Part shown: positions 26,901-35,664 of the stretch, piece by piece
Layout of the letters: each line of letters starts with the position of its first letter
How positions within the stretch are numbered: position 1 is the first letter of the stretch
Notes under the pieces: generated by a model
The model's database searches: none
Told to the model about the DNA's origin: nothing
What the model saw: only the letters and a program-made list of their open reading frames with translations
Made by a program: the position numbers and the translations under genes
IMG/VR virus record: IMGVR_UViG_3300032047_000027
Location: 1 to 48,340 of that record
DNA length: 48,340 bases
Direction: 5' to 3' (one strand)
From: a virus

Positions 26901-27486
26901 TGCAGGTATTGTAGGGGCAGGTTCGGAGACTTTAGTAAGACCGTCAAGAGTTGCGGGTAAAATTCTTACACATTTTAGATATTTAGCTAGTACTAATACA
27001 ACAAGTGGTCTTAGATTTGTTCAAATACGAGATAACTCTGGTGATATTGGAACCGATACCGAAGCGTGCATGGGCAATTGTTCTAATCCATTTATAGTTG
27101 TTGGGGGCAATCTATACTACATTCTACAGTGTGCTGTGCAGGCTGGTTCTACAGAAGTATTAACAATACAAGCAAGTGCTACGGGTCTACCTGCTTTAAC
27201 AAAAAACAGTACATTTACAAAGCTAGAAACTTTTGGTTCAAGTTCAAACGAAGCAGTTGGTAGCCTAAGAGAAAGAAACTTTAATGATTATGATGCTTCA
27301 TCTAATCCATCGGGCGTATATTCTTTTACTGGTAATTCGGACGGCTCACAGCCTGCAACATATGTTTATGGTTGGGCTGCAAATTTCGGTGATTCAAATT
27401 TTAAAACAATTTTTCCTTTAACATCTTCTACTGAACAGTCTGCTGGCATAACTTCACAAGAACATTATGTTTTGAGGTTAACTTAA
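26893..27486 (+). CDS. Fibre-associated protein of unknown fold
   Basis: This 197-residue protein is not recognised. Its start overlaps the end of the fibre gene (ATGCTTAG) with GGAG upstream, so the two are coupled. It has the look of a small beta-rich tip or accessory protein: short strands, many Ser/Thr/Asn/Gly (SSSNEAVGSLRERNFNDYDASS), and one Cys pair (ACMGNCSN). It may be a fibre tip or a receptor-binding subunit. No membrane segment is seen. Confidence 0.5.
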   Translation: MLSAGIVGAGSETLVRPSRVAGKILTHFRYLASTNTTSGLRFVQIRDNSGDIGTDTEACMGNCSNPFIVVGGNLYYILQCAVQAGSTEVLTIQASATGLPALTKNSTFTKLETFGSSSNEAVGSLRERNFNDYDASSNPSGVYSFTGNSDGSQPATYVYGWAANFGDSNFKTIFPLTSSTEQSAGITSQEHYVLRLT

Positions 27487-27487
27487 T

Positions 27488-27937
27488 ATGCATACTGTTA
27501 CAAAAATAACAAATGTTGATATATCTGTCTTTGACGAAATATACGAAGGAGATAAAACTCGTATATCCACCGCTATAGGATATGATGATATAGATCATTT
27601 AAAAACTTATTTTACTGGAGAAGATCCGTATCTTTTTCAAGCTGTAGACTCCTCTAATCAAGTAGTGGCTTATATTATGGGACAATCTATGGGGCAAGGA
27701 GTGATTCGTATTGTAAATATGATAACTCGTACCGCAGGTACAATACCTGATTTTGTAGAGCCTAGTGCAATTTTATTAAAATCTTTAGGCTTCAAGGAAG
27801 TGCACTTTTGTGTAAAAGTAAATGGAACTTCTTATGTTTTTTGTAAAAATAATTTAAACAGAAATGATATTTACCAATATATTGGTGAGACTATACCATA
27901 CGAGGAATATACTGATATTAAACTATTACTAGTGTAA
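27488..27937 (+). CDS. Hypothetical protein, last gene of the tail module
   Basis: This 149-residue protein is not recognised. The alternation of strands and helices (VVAYIMGQSMGQGVIRIVNM, AILLKSLGFKEVHFCVK) is faintly like an acetyltransferase fold, but the acetyl-CoA loop is not evident, so no function is given. It lies two bases after the previous stop. It is followed by the 23S-like element and the convergent terminator. Confidence 0.5.
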   Translation: MHTVTKITNVDISVFDEIYEGDKTRISTAIGYDDIDHLKTYFTGEDPYLFQAVDSSNQVVAYIMGQSMGQGVIRIVNMITRTAGTIPDFVEPSAILLKSLGFKEVHFCVKVNGTSYVFCKNNLNRNDIYQYIGETIPYEEYTDIKLLLV

Positions 27938-27940
27938 GTT

Positions 27941-28018
27941 TTAAAGCTAAGCAGGTCTTTCCCGAGGAACTTACCCGACACTACAGTTTCGCTACCTTAG
28001 GACAATGCTACGCTTAAA
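27941..28018 (-). ncRNA. 23S rRNA-like structured element (domain IV, helix 71 region)
   Basis: Read on the minus strand, three blocks match bacterial 23S rRNA in order: GTCCTAAGGTAGCGAAA (27987-28003, 17 of 17), TGTCGGGTAAGTTCC (27966-27980, 15 of 15) and GACCTGC (27951-27957, 7 of 7). These are E. coli positions of roughly 1925-1970. Six bases replace the usual five between blocks one and two, and eight bases (TCGGGAAA) are inserted before block three. Flanks AAGCTAAGC and GCTACGCTT can pair over most positions and enclose the core. On the plus strand the same DNA would be antisense to the host 23S rRNA and is directly followed by a terminator. Which strand is transcribed cannot be told. 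The match is from memory of the 23S sequence. Confidence 0.7.
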
Positions 28019-28023
28019 GAAAT

Positions 28024-28048
28024 GGGGGCTTATGCCCCCGTCTCTTTT
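28024..28048 (+). terminator. Bidirectional terminator between converging modules
   Basis: GGGGGC at 28024-28029 pairs with GCCCCC at 28034-28039 around TTAT. The plus side is followed by a T-rich run (CTCTTTTTCTT), the minus side by ATTTCTTT. It contains the stop codon of the minus gene at 28030. Confidence 0.8.
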
Positions 28049-28254
28049 TCTTCTTCCTCTTCTTTTAACAACTCAGCCCTTAGTTGATCGATAAACTTAA
28101 TCTCTGCAGCAGAATAATGCTGTGCCTTTCTTTCGGCTTTTGCTTTTTCTGTGGCAATTTCATTAAGATTAAATACTAAATATTTAGCATTATCAGAAAC
28201 ATCCTCTAAATTATACTGTTTGTCGTCTAAAGTAAATGTATTTTCTTCTGTCAT
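28030..28254 (-). CDS. Small conserved phage protein, 74 residues
   Basis: Starts at ATG 28254 (MTEENTFTLDDKQYNLEDVS); the longer frame upstream overlaps nrdB and lacks support. The motif of a short strand pair followed by LEDVSDNAKYLVFNLNEIATEK and a charged helix is seen in small proteins of T4-like and marine phages, function unknown. It ends with an acidic run of Glu. It is the last gene of the replication unit, 7 bases after nrdB, and its stop lies within the terminator hairpin. Confidence 0.65.
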   Translation of the reverse strand: MTEENTFTLDDKQYNLEDVSDNAKYLVFNLNEIATEKAKAERKAQHYSAAEIKFIDQLRAELLKEEEEEKETGA

Positions 28255-28261
28255 AATATAC

Positions 28262-29221
28262 CTACTTAAATATGTCTTGCCAGTTACCAGTGGTACTAGC
28301 TCGTGAATATTCAGTCGCACGATTTTCAAAGAAATTTGCGTGCTCAACTGCATTTAACATATAATCAAGCCAAGGAAGTGGGTTATCATTGCTACCAAAG
28401 ATTTTCTTCATTCCTAGACCCAATAATCTTCTATCCGCAATATAGCGAATATAGTCTTTTACCTCTTGTGCTGTTAGATCAGGTACATCTGCATCTTCAA
28501 AACACAAATCAATAAAAGCATCTTCTAGTTCTACTGTACGCTCTGCCGCACAATAAATTTCATACTTTAACTCGTCATTCCACAACTCTGGATTTTCTTG
28601 AATAAAAGTACGGAAAAGTTGAGACATTCCCTCTACGTGGAGGCTTTCATCTCGTATTGACCATGTAACAATCTGACCCATGCCTTTCATCAAGTTATGG
28701 CGTGGAAAGTTCAACAGTATAGCAAAACTACTGAATAGTTGCACTCCTTCTGTGAACCCAGAGTAGATAGCCATAGTTTTTGCTATATCCATCTTACTGC
28801 CCATACCGAAGTCACTAAGATGTTCATGTTTATCCATCATTGCTTTATGTTTCATAAATTCCTGATATTCTTCTTCAGGAAATCCTAGAGTTTCTAGCAA
28901 CAATGAATATGCTTCTTGATGTACTGCTTCCATTGCAGCAAAAGCACTTAGCATCATTCTTACTTCAGGCTGTTTAAATGTAGGTAGATAATGCTTTGCA
29001 TACCCACAACATACATCTACATCAGCCTGAGTAAAGAAACGAAATATTTGAGTTAATAATTTTTTATTGCCAGGACTTAACTTCTCTCTAAAGTCTTTTA
29101 GATCATCAGCCAAGTTCACTTCGTCTGGCAGCCAATGCATATGCTGCTGAGACTTATAATGCTCGAAAGCCCATGGATAATTAAATGGTTTATAATATTC
29201 TCTTTCTTGTAATAAATTCAT
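28262..29221 (-). CDS. nrdB: Ribonucleotide reductase class I, small (beta) subunit
   Basis: Provides the radical used by NrdA to make deoxynucleotides. Metal ligands are present: Asp in FTQADVDV, Glu and His in AMEAVHQEAY, Glu and His in RDESLHVEGM. The Tyr seven residues after the first of these Glu (AMEAVHQEAY) corresponds to the radical Tyr122 of E. coli. With 319 residues it is slightly shorter than bacterial forms. ATG 29221 is preferred over GTG 29233, since GAGGG precedes it and the overlap with the nrdA stop is minimal. It follows nrdA in the same unit. Confidence 0.92.
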   Translation of the reverse strand: MNLLQEREYYKPFNYPWAFEHYKSQQHMHWLPDEVNLADDLKDFREKLSPGNKKLLTQIFRFFTQADVDVCCGYAKHYLPTFKQPEVRMMLSAFAAMEAVHQEAYSLLLETLGFPEEEYQEFMKHKAMMDKHEHLSDFGMGSKMDIAKTMAIYSGFTEGVQLFSSFAILLNFPRHNLMKGMGQIVTWSIRDESLHVEGMSQLFRTFIQENPELWNDELKYEIYCAAERTVELEDAFIDLCFEDADVPDLTAQEVKDYIRYIADRRLLGLGMKKIFGSNDNPLPWLDYMLNAVEHANFFENRATEYSRASTTGNWQDIFK

Positions 29222-29222
29222 A

Positions 29223-30995
29223 CTAACCCTCACACGCTAGACAGGCGTTTTCATCGATACTGTCAGTTATATACTTACGCAATGCTTCATCAGAAACATT
29301 TTCAGCGCGTTTCATTGCTTCACTTCGTAAATAATACAAAGTTTTTACTTTCTTTTTCCATGCCATCATGTGAATAGCATGAAGTTCTTGCTTTGATACG
29401 TTTGCAGGAAAGAATACATTGAGAGACTGGCTCTGACAAATGTACTGCTGTCTATCTGCTGCATGCTGTATTACCCATCGTTGATCTATCTCAACACCAG
29501 TCTTGAACACCTCTTTTGCATGGTCATCTAAAAACTCTAGATGTTGCACTGAACCTCCGCTTGTCATTATGCTTTTCCAAACTTCGTCTGTGTCCATTCC
29601 TACTTCTTGAAGTAAGTGTTCCAAATACTCGTTTTTAAGGAGACTAGACCCTGACTTAGTTTTTTGAGTAAACGCATTAGCCCTGTAAGGCTCAATACTA
29701 GGAGAAGTGTTACCACAAATAATACTACTACTGGCATTAGGAGCAACGGCAAGAAGATGGGCATTACGTACTCCTTGACCTTTTCCATCTGGACATTCTC
29801 CTCTTTCTTGAGCAAGTTTCTTTGTAGCACGACTTGCTTCTGCTTTTATATGGCTAAACATTTTGTGGTTTGCACTTGACGCCCACATACTTTCGAAAGC
29901 AATATCTTGTCTTTGTAGATAAGCATGAAACCCCATCGCTCCAAGACCAATACTTCTTTCGTTTTCTGCACTAAATACTGCGCGATACAGCTCGGGCGGA
30001 GCTTTATCAATAAAGTAAGTTAGTACATTGTCTAGCATTCTTATAAGATCAGGAATAAATTGATCATCATTACACCACTCATCGTACTCTTCCAAATTGA
30101 CACTTGATAAACAGCATACCGCTGTACGATCTTTGTCTGTTGGCAGAGTTATCTCTGAGCATAGGTTAGAGTGATGAACTTTTAACCCTAACTCTTTTTG
30201 GTACTCAGGCAAGGCATCTTGTACTGTATCTTTGTACATGATGTATGGTTCGCCTGTTTCTACACGATTTTGTATCAACTTAACCCAAAGAGTTTTTGCT
30301 GATACAGTTTTCTTTACTGCTCTAGTATGTGGGTCAATCAAATCCCACGAATCATCGAAACCTTCCACAAGTGTGGCTTGTTCGATTAGCTCCATGAAGT
30401 CATCACCAATAGTAACACCATGATGAAGGTTAACAGATTTTCGATTAACGTCACCTCCAGTAGGCTTACGTACATCGAGAAACTCCTCAATTTCTGGGTG
30501 ACTAATGTCCAAATACGCTGCATAACTACCTCGTCTTGTAACGCCTTGAGAAAATGCTAACATCTCTGCGTCAACTACTTTAATAAATGGGATTACTCCA
30601 GTACTCTCTGACCCCGAAGCGGTTTTAGACCCCACACTACGAATGCCATTCCAACATCCACCGATACCACCACCTACAGAACTAAGAAAAGCATTTTCTT
30701 TATAGTGCCCTGTTAGACCTTGGCGACTATCTTCCGCATAGTTCAAAAAACAACTAATTGGAAGACCACGACTACTACCTCCATTACTCAAAACGGGGGT
30801 AGAAAACATGAACCATAGCTTGCTCGCATAGTCATACAACCGTTGCGCATGATCATCATCATCAGCAAAGGCTTGAGCAGCACGAGCAAAAGCGTCTTGA
30901 GGAGATTTTTCTCCTTCTAACAAATATCTATCTTCCAAAGTTTTTATACTAAACTTGGAGAGATACTTGTCTCTTTTATAATCAACCTTAACCAA
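29223..30995 (-). CDS. nrdA: Ribonucleotide reductase class I, large (alpha) subunit
   Basis: Reduces ribonucleoside diphosphates to deoxy forms. Key residues are visible: Cys82 (SCFLN), the Asn-Cys-Glu site N277-C279-E281 (SNLCSEI), a second Cys at 294/295, the radical-path Tyr pair (KTLYYLRSEAM) and the C-terminal redox pair C585 and C588 (CLACEG). At 590 residues it is much shorter than E. coli NrdA because the N-terminal ATP-cone is absent, so overall activity is probably not inhibited by dATP through that domain. It overlaps the 5' nuclease gene upstream by 8 bases and abuts nrdB. Confidence 0.93.
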   Translation of the reverse strand: MVKVDYKRDKYLSKFSIKTLEDRYLLEGEKSPQDAFARAAQAFADDDDHAQRLYDYASKLWFMFSTPVLSNGGSSRGLPISCFLNYAEDSRQGLTGHYKENAFLSSVGGGIGGCWNGIRSVGSKTASGSESTGVIPFIKVVDAEMLAFSQGVTRRGSYAAYLDISHPEIEEFLDVRKPTGGDVNRKSVNLHHGVTIGDDFMELIEQATLVEGFDDSWDLIDPHTRAVKKTVSAKTLWVKLIQNRVETGEPYIMYKDTVQDALPEYQKELGLKVHHSNLCSEITLPTDKDRTAVCCLSSVNLEEYDEWCNDDQFIPDLIRMLDNVLTYFIDKAPPELYRAVFSAENERSIGLGAMGFHAYLQRQDIAFESMWASSANHKMFSHIKAEASRATKKLAQERGECPDGKGQGVRNAHLLAVAPNASSSIICGNTSPSIEPYRANAFTQKTKSGSSLLKNEYLEHLLQEVGMDTDEVWKSIMTSGGSVQHLEFLDDHAKEVFKTGVEIDQRWVIQHAADRQQYICQSQSLNVFFPANVSKQELHAIHMMAWKKKVKTLYYLRSEAMKRAENVSDEALRKYITDSIDENACLACEG

Positions 30996-31821
30996 TTAAC
31001 TTCTCCTCGATATCGTTTATATTATCGATCCCTATTGCTTCATCGCAATATGTTACTAAATCCATAAGCTCATAGTTTTTAAGAATTTGATCTGCGTGTT
31101 CATTTACAGACTGAATGTATTTATATGTACCACTAATCGGGGTAGCATCATATACATCCATTGCACTTCCAAATTGCTGTATAAGACTCTGAGCACGTTT
31201 TGGTCCGACACCAGGAATGCCGGGAACATTATCCCCTTTATCTCCTGTTAGACACTTCAAGGAAATATACTCATCTCTTGAAACATCATAGTGTTCTTTC
31301 CAGTTCTCTACTGTAACTTCTTTACGAGTTACATAAGAAAAACGTGACACATTATCATCAATTAATAAGTCCCAGTCTCGGTCGCTTGAAATTAACCAAA
31401 CTTTCTCAAGACCATAACGGGCTTTAAATTTAACTAAATGTGCCGCAATATCATCCGCCTCTACGCCTTCGTAGCGAAGAACAGGATATTGATTTTCTAG
31501 TCCAACAAGAGTTTTTTCATACTCTTGAAAGAATTTACGAAAAGCTTCTGCTTCCTCTTCAGTTTGCTCAGCATACTTATCTTTTCGATTCTGTTTGTAG
31601 CCAGGGTCAAGGTTTCTACGATAAGAAGATGAGCCCTGGTCTGCTGTGATTATAATTTTCTCACAGTTATAAGATTGTGCTAGAGATTGAACTGTTGCTA
31701 TGTAATCTGCAGCAAAATCTGTTCTACCTTGATGTTTCCATCTAAAAGCAAGGTTCAACGCATCTACTACTAGCGTTGACCCCGCAGTTTTTTCTAATTG
31801 CTTTAAAAATGTAAATGCCAT
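30988..31821 (-). CDS. FEN-type 5'-3' exonuclease
   Basis: A 277-residue flap/RNA-primer nuclease, like T5 D15 or the 5' nuclease domain of Pol I. Acidic metal-binding motifs are seen: VVDALNLAFRWK, EGVEADDIAAHL, SSDRDWDLLID, and the helix-hairpin-helix region CLTGDKGDNVPGIPGVGPKR. The start MAFTFLKQLE at 31821 is taken because AAGAAGAG precedes it; a longer frame upstream overlaps the neighbouring gene and looks unreal. As the phage PolA lacks a 5' nuclease domain, this protein probably removes primers for it. Confidence 0.9.
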   Translation of the reverse strand: MAFTFLKQLEKTAGSTLVVDALNLAFRWKHQGRTDFAADYIATVQSLAQSYNCEKIIITADQGSSSYRRNLDPGYKQNRKDKYAEQTEEEAEAFRKFFQEYEKTLVGLENQYPVLRYEGVEADDIAAHLVKFKARYGLEKVWLISSDRDWDLLIDDNVSRFSYVTRKEVTVENWKEHYDVSRDEYISLKCLTGDKGDNVPGIPGVGPKRAQSLIQQFGSAMDVYDATPISGTYKYIQSVNEHADQILKNYELMDLVTYCDEAIGIDNINDIEEKLIG

Positions 31822-31855
31822 TTGTACTCTTCTTTTGTTTAAGTTTGTGAAACAA

Positions 31856-32314
31856 CTATTTCTTAGTAATCTTTGTTTCATGAAGAAACTCATACTCCTC
31901 ATTTAGTAGCCAGTCCTCAGCTAAAGCAGCATAACAACCTAAGAAACTGACGTACATATAGTCTACTTCTTTTGGTTTATCTGCTACTACTATAAATACT
32001 TTGGAACGATTATATTTAAAAAATAGCATAGGCTCTTGATCCCCGCCTTTTGCTTGTTGCACTACCTTCTTCCACCAACGTATAAGATTGTTTGTTTTTG
32101 GTTGTGTAAACATCTTATCTGACAAAGGAGAGTCAGAGTAGTTTTTTACCTCTATACAGTACTTGTTTGCAGCGTTAGGAACATATAAATCACCTTTTAA
32201 GTATTCTAGTGCCCCTGATGCTGGTACTCTTTCAAATTTGTAACCTGTTGATTCTCGAAGCATATCTCTTACTAGATACTCACCCCGAGCGCCTTTTGCT
32301 CTTGAATCTACCAT
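31856..32314 (-). CDS. Holliday junction resolvase-like nuclease (PD-(D/E)XK)
   Basis: A 152-residue protein with the archaeal Hjc-type layout: KGARGEYLVRDMLR (Glu12), RVPASGALEYLKGDLYV (Asp42) and CIEVKNYS (Glu55, Lys57), together the metal-binding site of PD-(D/E)XK nucleases. It may resolve branched DNA before packaging. The gene overlaps the SbcC-like gene by 7 bases and ends 34 bases before the nuclease gene, so it belongs to the recombination cluster. Confidence 0.75.
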   Translation of the reverse strand: MVDSRAKGARGEYLVRDMLRESTGYKFERVPASGALEYLKGDLYVPNAANKYCIEVKNYSDSPLSDKMFTQPKTNNLIRWWKKVVQQAKGGDQEPMLFFKYNRSKVFIVVADKPKEVDYMYVSFLGCYAALAEDWLLNEEYEFLHETKITKK

Positions 32315-34107
32315 TCTAATTTACTCACGTTTCCGTCTTTGACTACTTCTATTTTATCTAATAAAGGGTGTGTCCATCCATGAGATACTACATAAGTGTT
32401 CAGCTCATCTTCTTTAATAAGAAGCTCTACCATTTTCTCTCTGCCAGTATCATCAAGAACATTAATGACTTCATCTAGAAAAAGAATATTGATTTTAGAC
32501 TTTGAAATACTACTCATCAATTTACGAATTGCAATCAAAGTTGCAGTGTTTACCCTTGCTAACTCTCCCGAAGATAGCGCAAGTATATCTACTATGTTAC
32601 CATTATCTGTAATTTCTACGTTTAACTTATCTTTTTGAACATTAAAACCTAGCGTAAACCTGCCGTCAGATAATTCTGCTAAATAAGTATTTGCAACTTC
32701 TTCTAGCTCTACTACTAGATTTTCTATTTTATAGGCTAACAAGCCGTTTGTGCTAAAAGCCTTCTTTAATATCTCTAAGTTTGCATCAAGATCCGAGTGT
32801 TGATTTAGTGTCTTTGTAGCTTCTCCTAGTTGAGTTACAAACTCTTGGGTCTGCTCTTGTATAACTTGTATGCGAGTGTTTCTTTTAGAGATTTCTATGT
32901 TTTCTTCATTTATCTTTGCTATTTGCCTTTTTTGTTCGTCAAGGCGTCCTTGATGTATTCTTATACCTCGTGCATAGTCATCAGCATCTAATAAATTAGT
33001 TGGCAAACTTCTATCTATTGATCTGAAAGTATGTGTCCAGTCTTGTTGTACTTTTTCAAACTCTTTTACTTTCATATTATGACGGCCAATATCATTAACT
33101 TCTTTTTCTAGCCGTTCTATTTCTGCTTTTGCCTCGTCTCGTATTCTGATTTCAGCTTCCGCAGTATTATGTTTAAATTCTTCGTCTATTTCTTGATTAC
33201 ATACATGACAAGTATTACCTAATCCAACTATTTTCTTCAGTGTTCTTATTGCATTATCTTTTCTAGCTTTGGCGGCAAACAAAGCCTCCCTTTGTGCTTC
33301 ATTCGAGATTTTTTCCCCTGGATTATCTAATTCTGCTTTTTGTAAATCAAGCTGACCAAGTATGTCAATCAACCCATTATTCTTTACAATATTTTTATTT
33401 TTTTCCGAGATATTTTCAAATTCCGTCCGTAAAAAACGTAAACTTTTCTCTTCTCTTTCCGTATTTATATCTATATTTTTTGTTGGAAGTATATTGGTAT
33501 CTTCCAATTTGTTATCTTGAAGCCACTTTTCTATCGTTGCAATTTTTGATTTGCTACTTGTAATTAAGGTATTCGTTTCCTTCGAAGCCTCTTTAAATAT
33601 TTCAAATAGCTCCACATAATCTTCAAGATGTAGTAAATCTATAAGAAACTTCTTTCTGTTCGAATCTGTGGCAGTAAGAAACTGCAGACTTGCATTAGTA
33701 TTTTGGTAGACTAACTGCGAAAAAGTTTTAAAATCTACTCCAATAATTTGTTGCAAAGTTTTGTAAGTATTCGTAGCTGTATGGCTAGATATATCTTGGC
33801 CATTTTCTTCTAGTTTTACTTTTATACTGGTTTTTCTATCCACAGAAATACAGTATTCATCAGACCCCTTAGAGAACTCTAATTTAATACTATATCCATT
33901 ATTTACATATCTATTTGGTATATCTGCTTTCTTGATGCCTTTAGAGTTTTTATTATACAATACTTCCTCTATAATTAATGGGATGGAGGATTTCCCCATC
34001 CCATTAGTACCAATGATCTGTGTTACGGTATTATCATCAAGAACTAACTCGTTTCCTGCACCATAACTGAAGCAGTTATCCCAGCTGAGCTTTTTGAGAG
34101 TAATCAT
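32308..34107 (-). CDS. SbcC/Rad50-like recombination nuclease ATPase (gp46-like)
   Basis: The ATPase half of a Rad50-Mre11-type DNA-end-processing complex. The 599 residues show Walker A (GTNGMGKSS, 33-41), a long coiled coil (about 150-500) with a zinc-hook CHVC near residue 300, the ABC signature LSSGELARVN, and Walker B ILFLDEV. The zinc hook links two molecules. It partners the SbcD-like protein encoded directly upstream, with which it overlaps by 32 bases. Expected to make single-stranded ends for recombination-dependent replication, as T4 gp46/47. Confidence 0.9.
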   Translation of the reverse strand: MITLKKLSWDNCFSYGAGNELVLDDNTVTQIIGTNGMGKSSIPLIIEEVLYNKNSKGIKKADIPNRYVNNGYSIKLEFSKGSDEYCISVDRKTSIKVKLEENGQDISSHTATNTYKTLQQIIGVDFKTFSQLVYQNTNASLQFLTATDSNRKKFLIDLLHLEDYVELFEIFKEASKETNTLITSSKSKIATIEKWLQDNKLEDTNILPTKNIDINTEREEKSLRFLRTEFENISEKNKNIVKNNGLIDILGQLDLQKAELDNPGEKISNEAQREALFAAKARKDNAIRTLKKIVGLGNTCHVCNQEIDEEFKHNTAEAEIRIRDEAKAEIERLEKEVNDIGRHNMKVKEFEKVQQDWTHTFRSIDRSLPTNLLDADDYARGIRIHQGRLDEQKRQIAKINEENIEISKRNTRIQVIQEQTQEFVTQLGEATKTLNQHSDLDANLEILKKAFSTNGLLAYKIENLVVELEEVANTYLAELSDGRFTLGFNVQKDKLNVEITDNGNIVDILALSSGELARVNTATLIAIRKLMSSISKSKINILFLDEVINVLDDTGREKMVELLIKEDELNTYVVSHGWTHPLLDKIEVVKDGNVSKLEW

Positions 34108-35032
34108 TGTAAGTTCCTAAAATGTTTGGTATTTTTTCTTCAGGTATTTCTAGAATATAAGTTAGATACTCTACTAATTCTTCTTCTTTAGTCATGTCCT
34201 TATCTATAACTAAACTAGCTTCTGTATTTCGTTTTATTACTTTTTTATCAAGTAAAGACGAATCTTCTACATTTGCCAAATCTTGCATATCACCTTCTAT
34301 CTCATAGATAGTATGGTCAAATATGGTAGGTATCATTTCTTCTGGACTTGTTACAGTTTTTCTAAGCAACTGCGGAAGCTCAAACTTTTTCCATTCCCAG
34401 CTATACCCATTGTTTTCGTCAATTAGTAGATACCCCGTATCGACTTTGCTTCTATGAAAGGAAGTAGTCATCGGGCTTCCGGGGTATACTATGTTTCTCT
34501 GTGTATTGCTATGAGAGTGTAAATCTCCCGCAAAAACTACAGGAAAATCATCGAACATAGATAAATCTACTTCAGGCTTAACATGAGGAGGTATCTCACC
34601 TCTTACATGAGTAAACAAAGGTTTAGTTTTATCAAACTTATCAATACAGTTTTTCTTATGCAAATCTACATAAGGCAATATGCTGATTTTACTGTCGGTA
34701 TAGCTGTAGTCTATTACATCAACCATAGAATTCACACTTCTAGTGGCCGATTTTAAGTTTGTGAAAAAAGTTTTATACTTCTTTGTAGCTTCGTGGTTGC
34801 CATCAAATATTAATGTGGGTATCTTTACATCACTAATAAAAGTGAAGTATAGCTCTAATTCTTCCATTGTAGGAAGCCTATCGAACAAATCACCCCCAAT
34901 AACATGACAATCCACCTCATCCTCTAACAAATAAATTTGATCAAAGAAAAGGTGGTATCTGTTTATCGCCCAATCAACTGGGACATTTTTCTGCCCCAGT
35001 TTGATATGCCAGTCTGCTGTAAATAAAATCAC
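34076..35032 (-). CDS. SbcD/Mre11-like nuclease (gp47-like)
   Basis: A 318-residue calcineurin-like phosphoesterase, the nuclease half of the complex with the gene downstream. Metal-binding motifs in order: TADWHIKLG (Asp7, His9), VIGGDLFDR, DGNHEA, a His in FTHVRGE, and GDLHSHSN. It follows the SSB-like gene with a 4-base overlap (ATGA) and overlaps the SbcC-like gene by 32 bases, so both subunits are translationally coupled. Confidence 0.9.
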   Translation of the reverse strand: MILFTADWHIKLGQKNVPVDWAINRYHLFFDQIYLLEDEVDCHVIGGDLFDRLPTMEELELYFTFISDVKIPTLIFDGNHEATKKYKTFFTNLKSATRSVNSMVDVIDYSYTDSKISILPYVDLHKKNCIDKFDKTKPLFTHVRGEIPPHVKPEVDLSMFDDFPVVFAGDLHSHSNTQRNIVYPGSPMTTSFHRSKVDTGYLLIDENNGYSWEWKKFELPQLLRKTVTSPEEMIPTIFDHTIYEIEGDMQDLANVEDSSLLDKKVIKRNTEASLVIDKDMTKEEELVEYLTYILEIPEEKIPNILGTYNDYSQKAQLG

Positions 35033-35664
35033 GCTACATTAAACTCATCTTCAAGGGACTCATCTACATTGTCCTCATTATTTTTATTGCGAACACGATC
35101 AAGAAGCTCTTTCTGAGCATCTGGGGTAGGTCGAGCCATTACTATGTCCATAGATTTAAGGTCAGCAATTGCCTCTTTTTCTTCAGCATCTAAGGGTCGT
35201 GGTTTGCATTTAAGAGCCTGTAATTGGTACTCTACATTATATGCTAGAGGACCGGTTTTTACTCTCTTAAAGCAAATATCCCAGCCAGTTTCTGGGTCAG
35301 TGGGATCACCTAAATCTTCTGCAGCGGTGATTACTTGTTCCCAAAGTTTTTTCTTCAGGTTAAGTACTTTTACTTTACCATCTTTAGGGTCAATACATTG
35401 AGTAGCATAAGACCAACCACATTTAAGATCGGGATAATAGTCTTTAACCCAGTCTTTTTCTTTGTTAGTAAATGCTTCTTGGTCTCTATCAAAAGATAGG
35501 CACTCAAGAGGAACATTTTTGTCGTTCTCGCCTTTAATCCAGTAAACATAGCGCGCAAGAATATCACCAACAATTCTTACTTTGTTGTCGCCATCTACAT
35601 ATTTGTAGCTATCATTTGAGGATTTTTGTGCAGAACCTTTTTGATTATTAAACGAAATTGCCAT
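35029..35664 (-). CDS. Probable single-stranded DNA-binding protein
   Basis: The 211-residue protein starts at MAISFNNQKG with GGAGAAC upstream. It has a beta-rich central part (DNKVRIVGDILARYVYWIKG and following strands), and a strongly acidic C-terminal tail (NNEDNVDESLEDEFNVA), the hallmark of phage and bacterial SSBs that recruits partner proteins. It sits among replication and recombination genes. The OB-fold family is inferred from this layout and not from a specific signature. Confidence 0.7.
   Translation of the reverse strand: MAISFNNQKGSAQKSSNDSYKYVDGDNKVRIVGDILARYVYWIKGENDKNVPLECLSFDRDQEAFTNKEKDWVKDYYPDLKCGWSYATQCIDPKDGKVKVLNLKKKLWEQVITAAEDLGDPTDPETGWDICFKRVKTGPLAYNVEYQLQALKCKPRPLDAEEKEAIADLKSMDIVMARPTPDAQKELLDRVRNKNNEDNVDESLEDEFNVA

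Noticed and set aside
27938-28029. tRNA gene in the convergent gap
   Set aside because: No tRNA cloverleaf or T-loop pattern; the sequence instead matches a part of 23S rRNA.
28255-28353. Longer start for the 74-residue gene
   Set aside because: The extension overlaps the end of nrdB, lacks a ribosome site, and the sequence after ATG 28254 fits the small-protein family.
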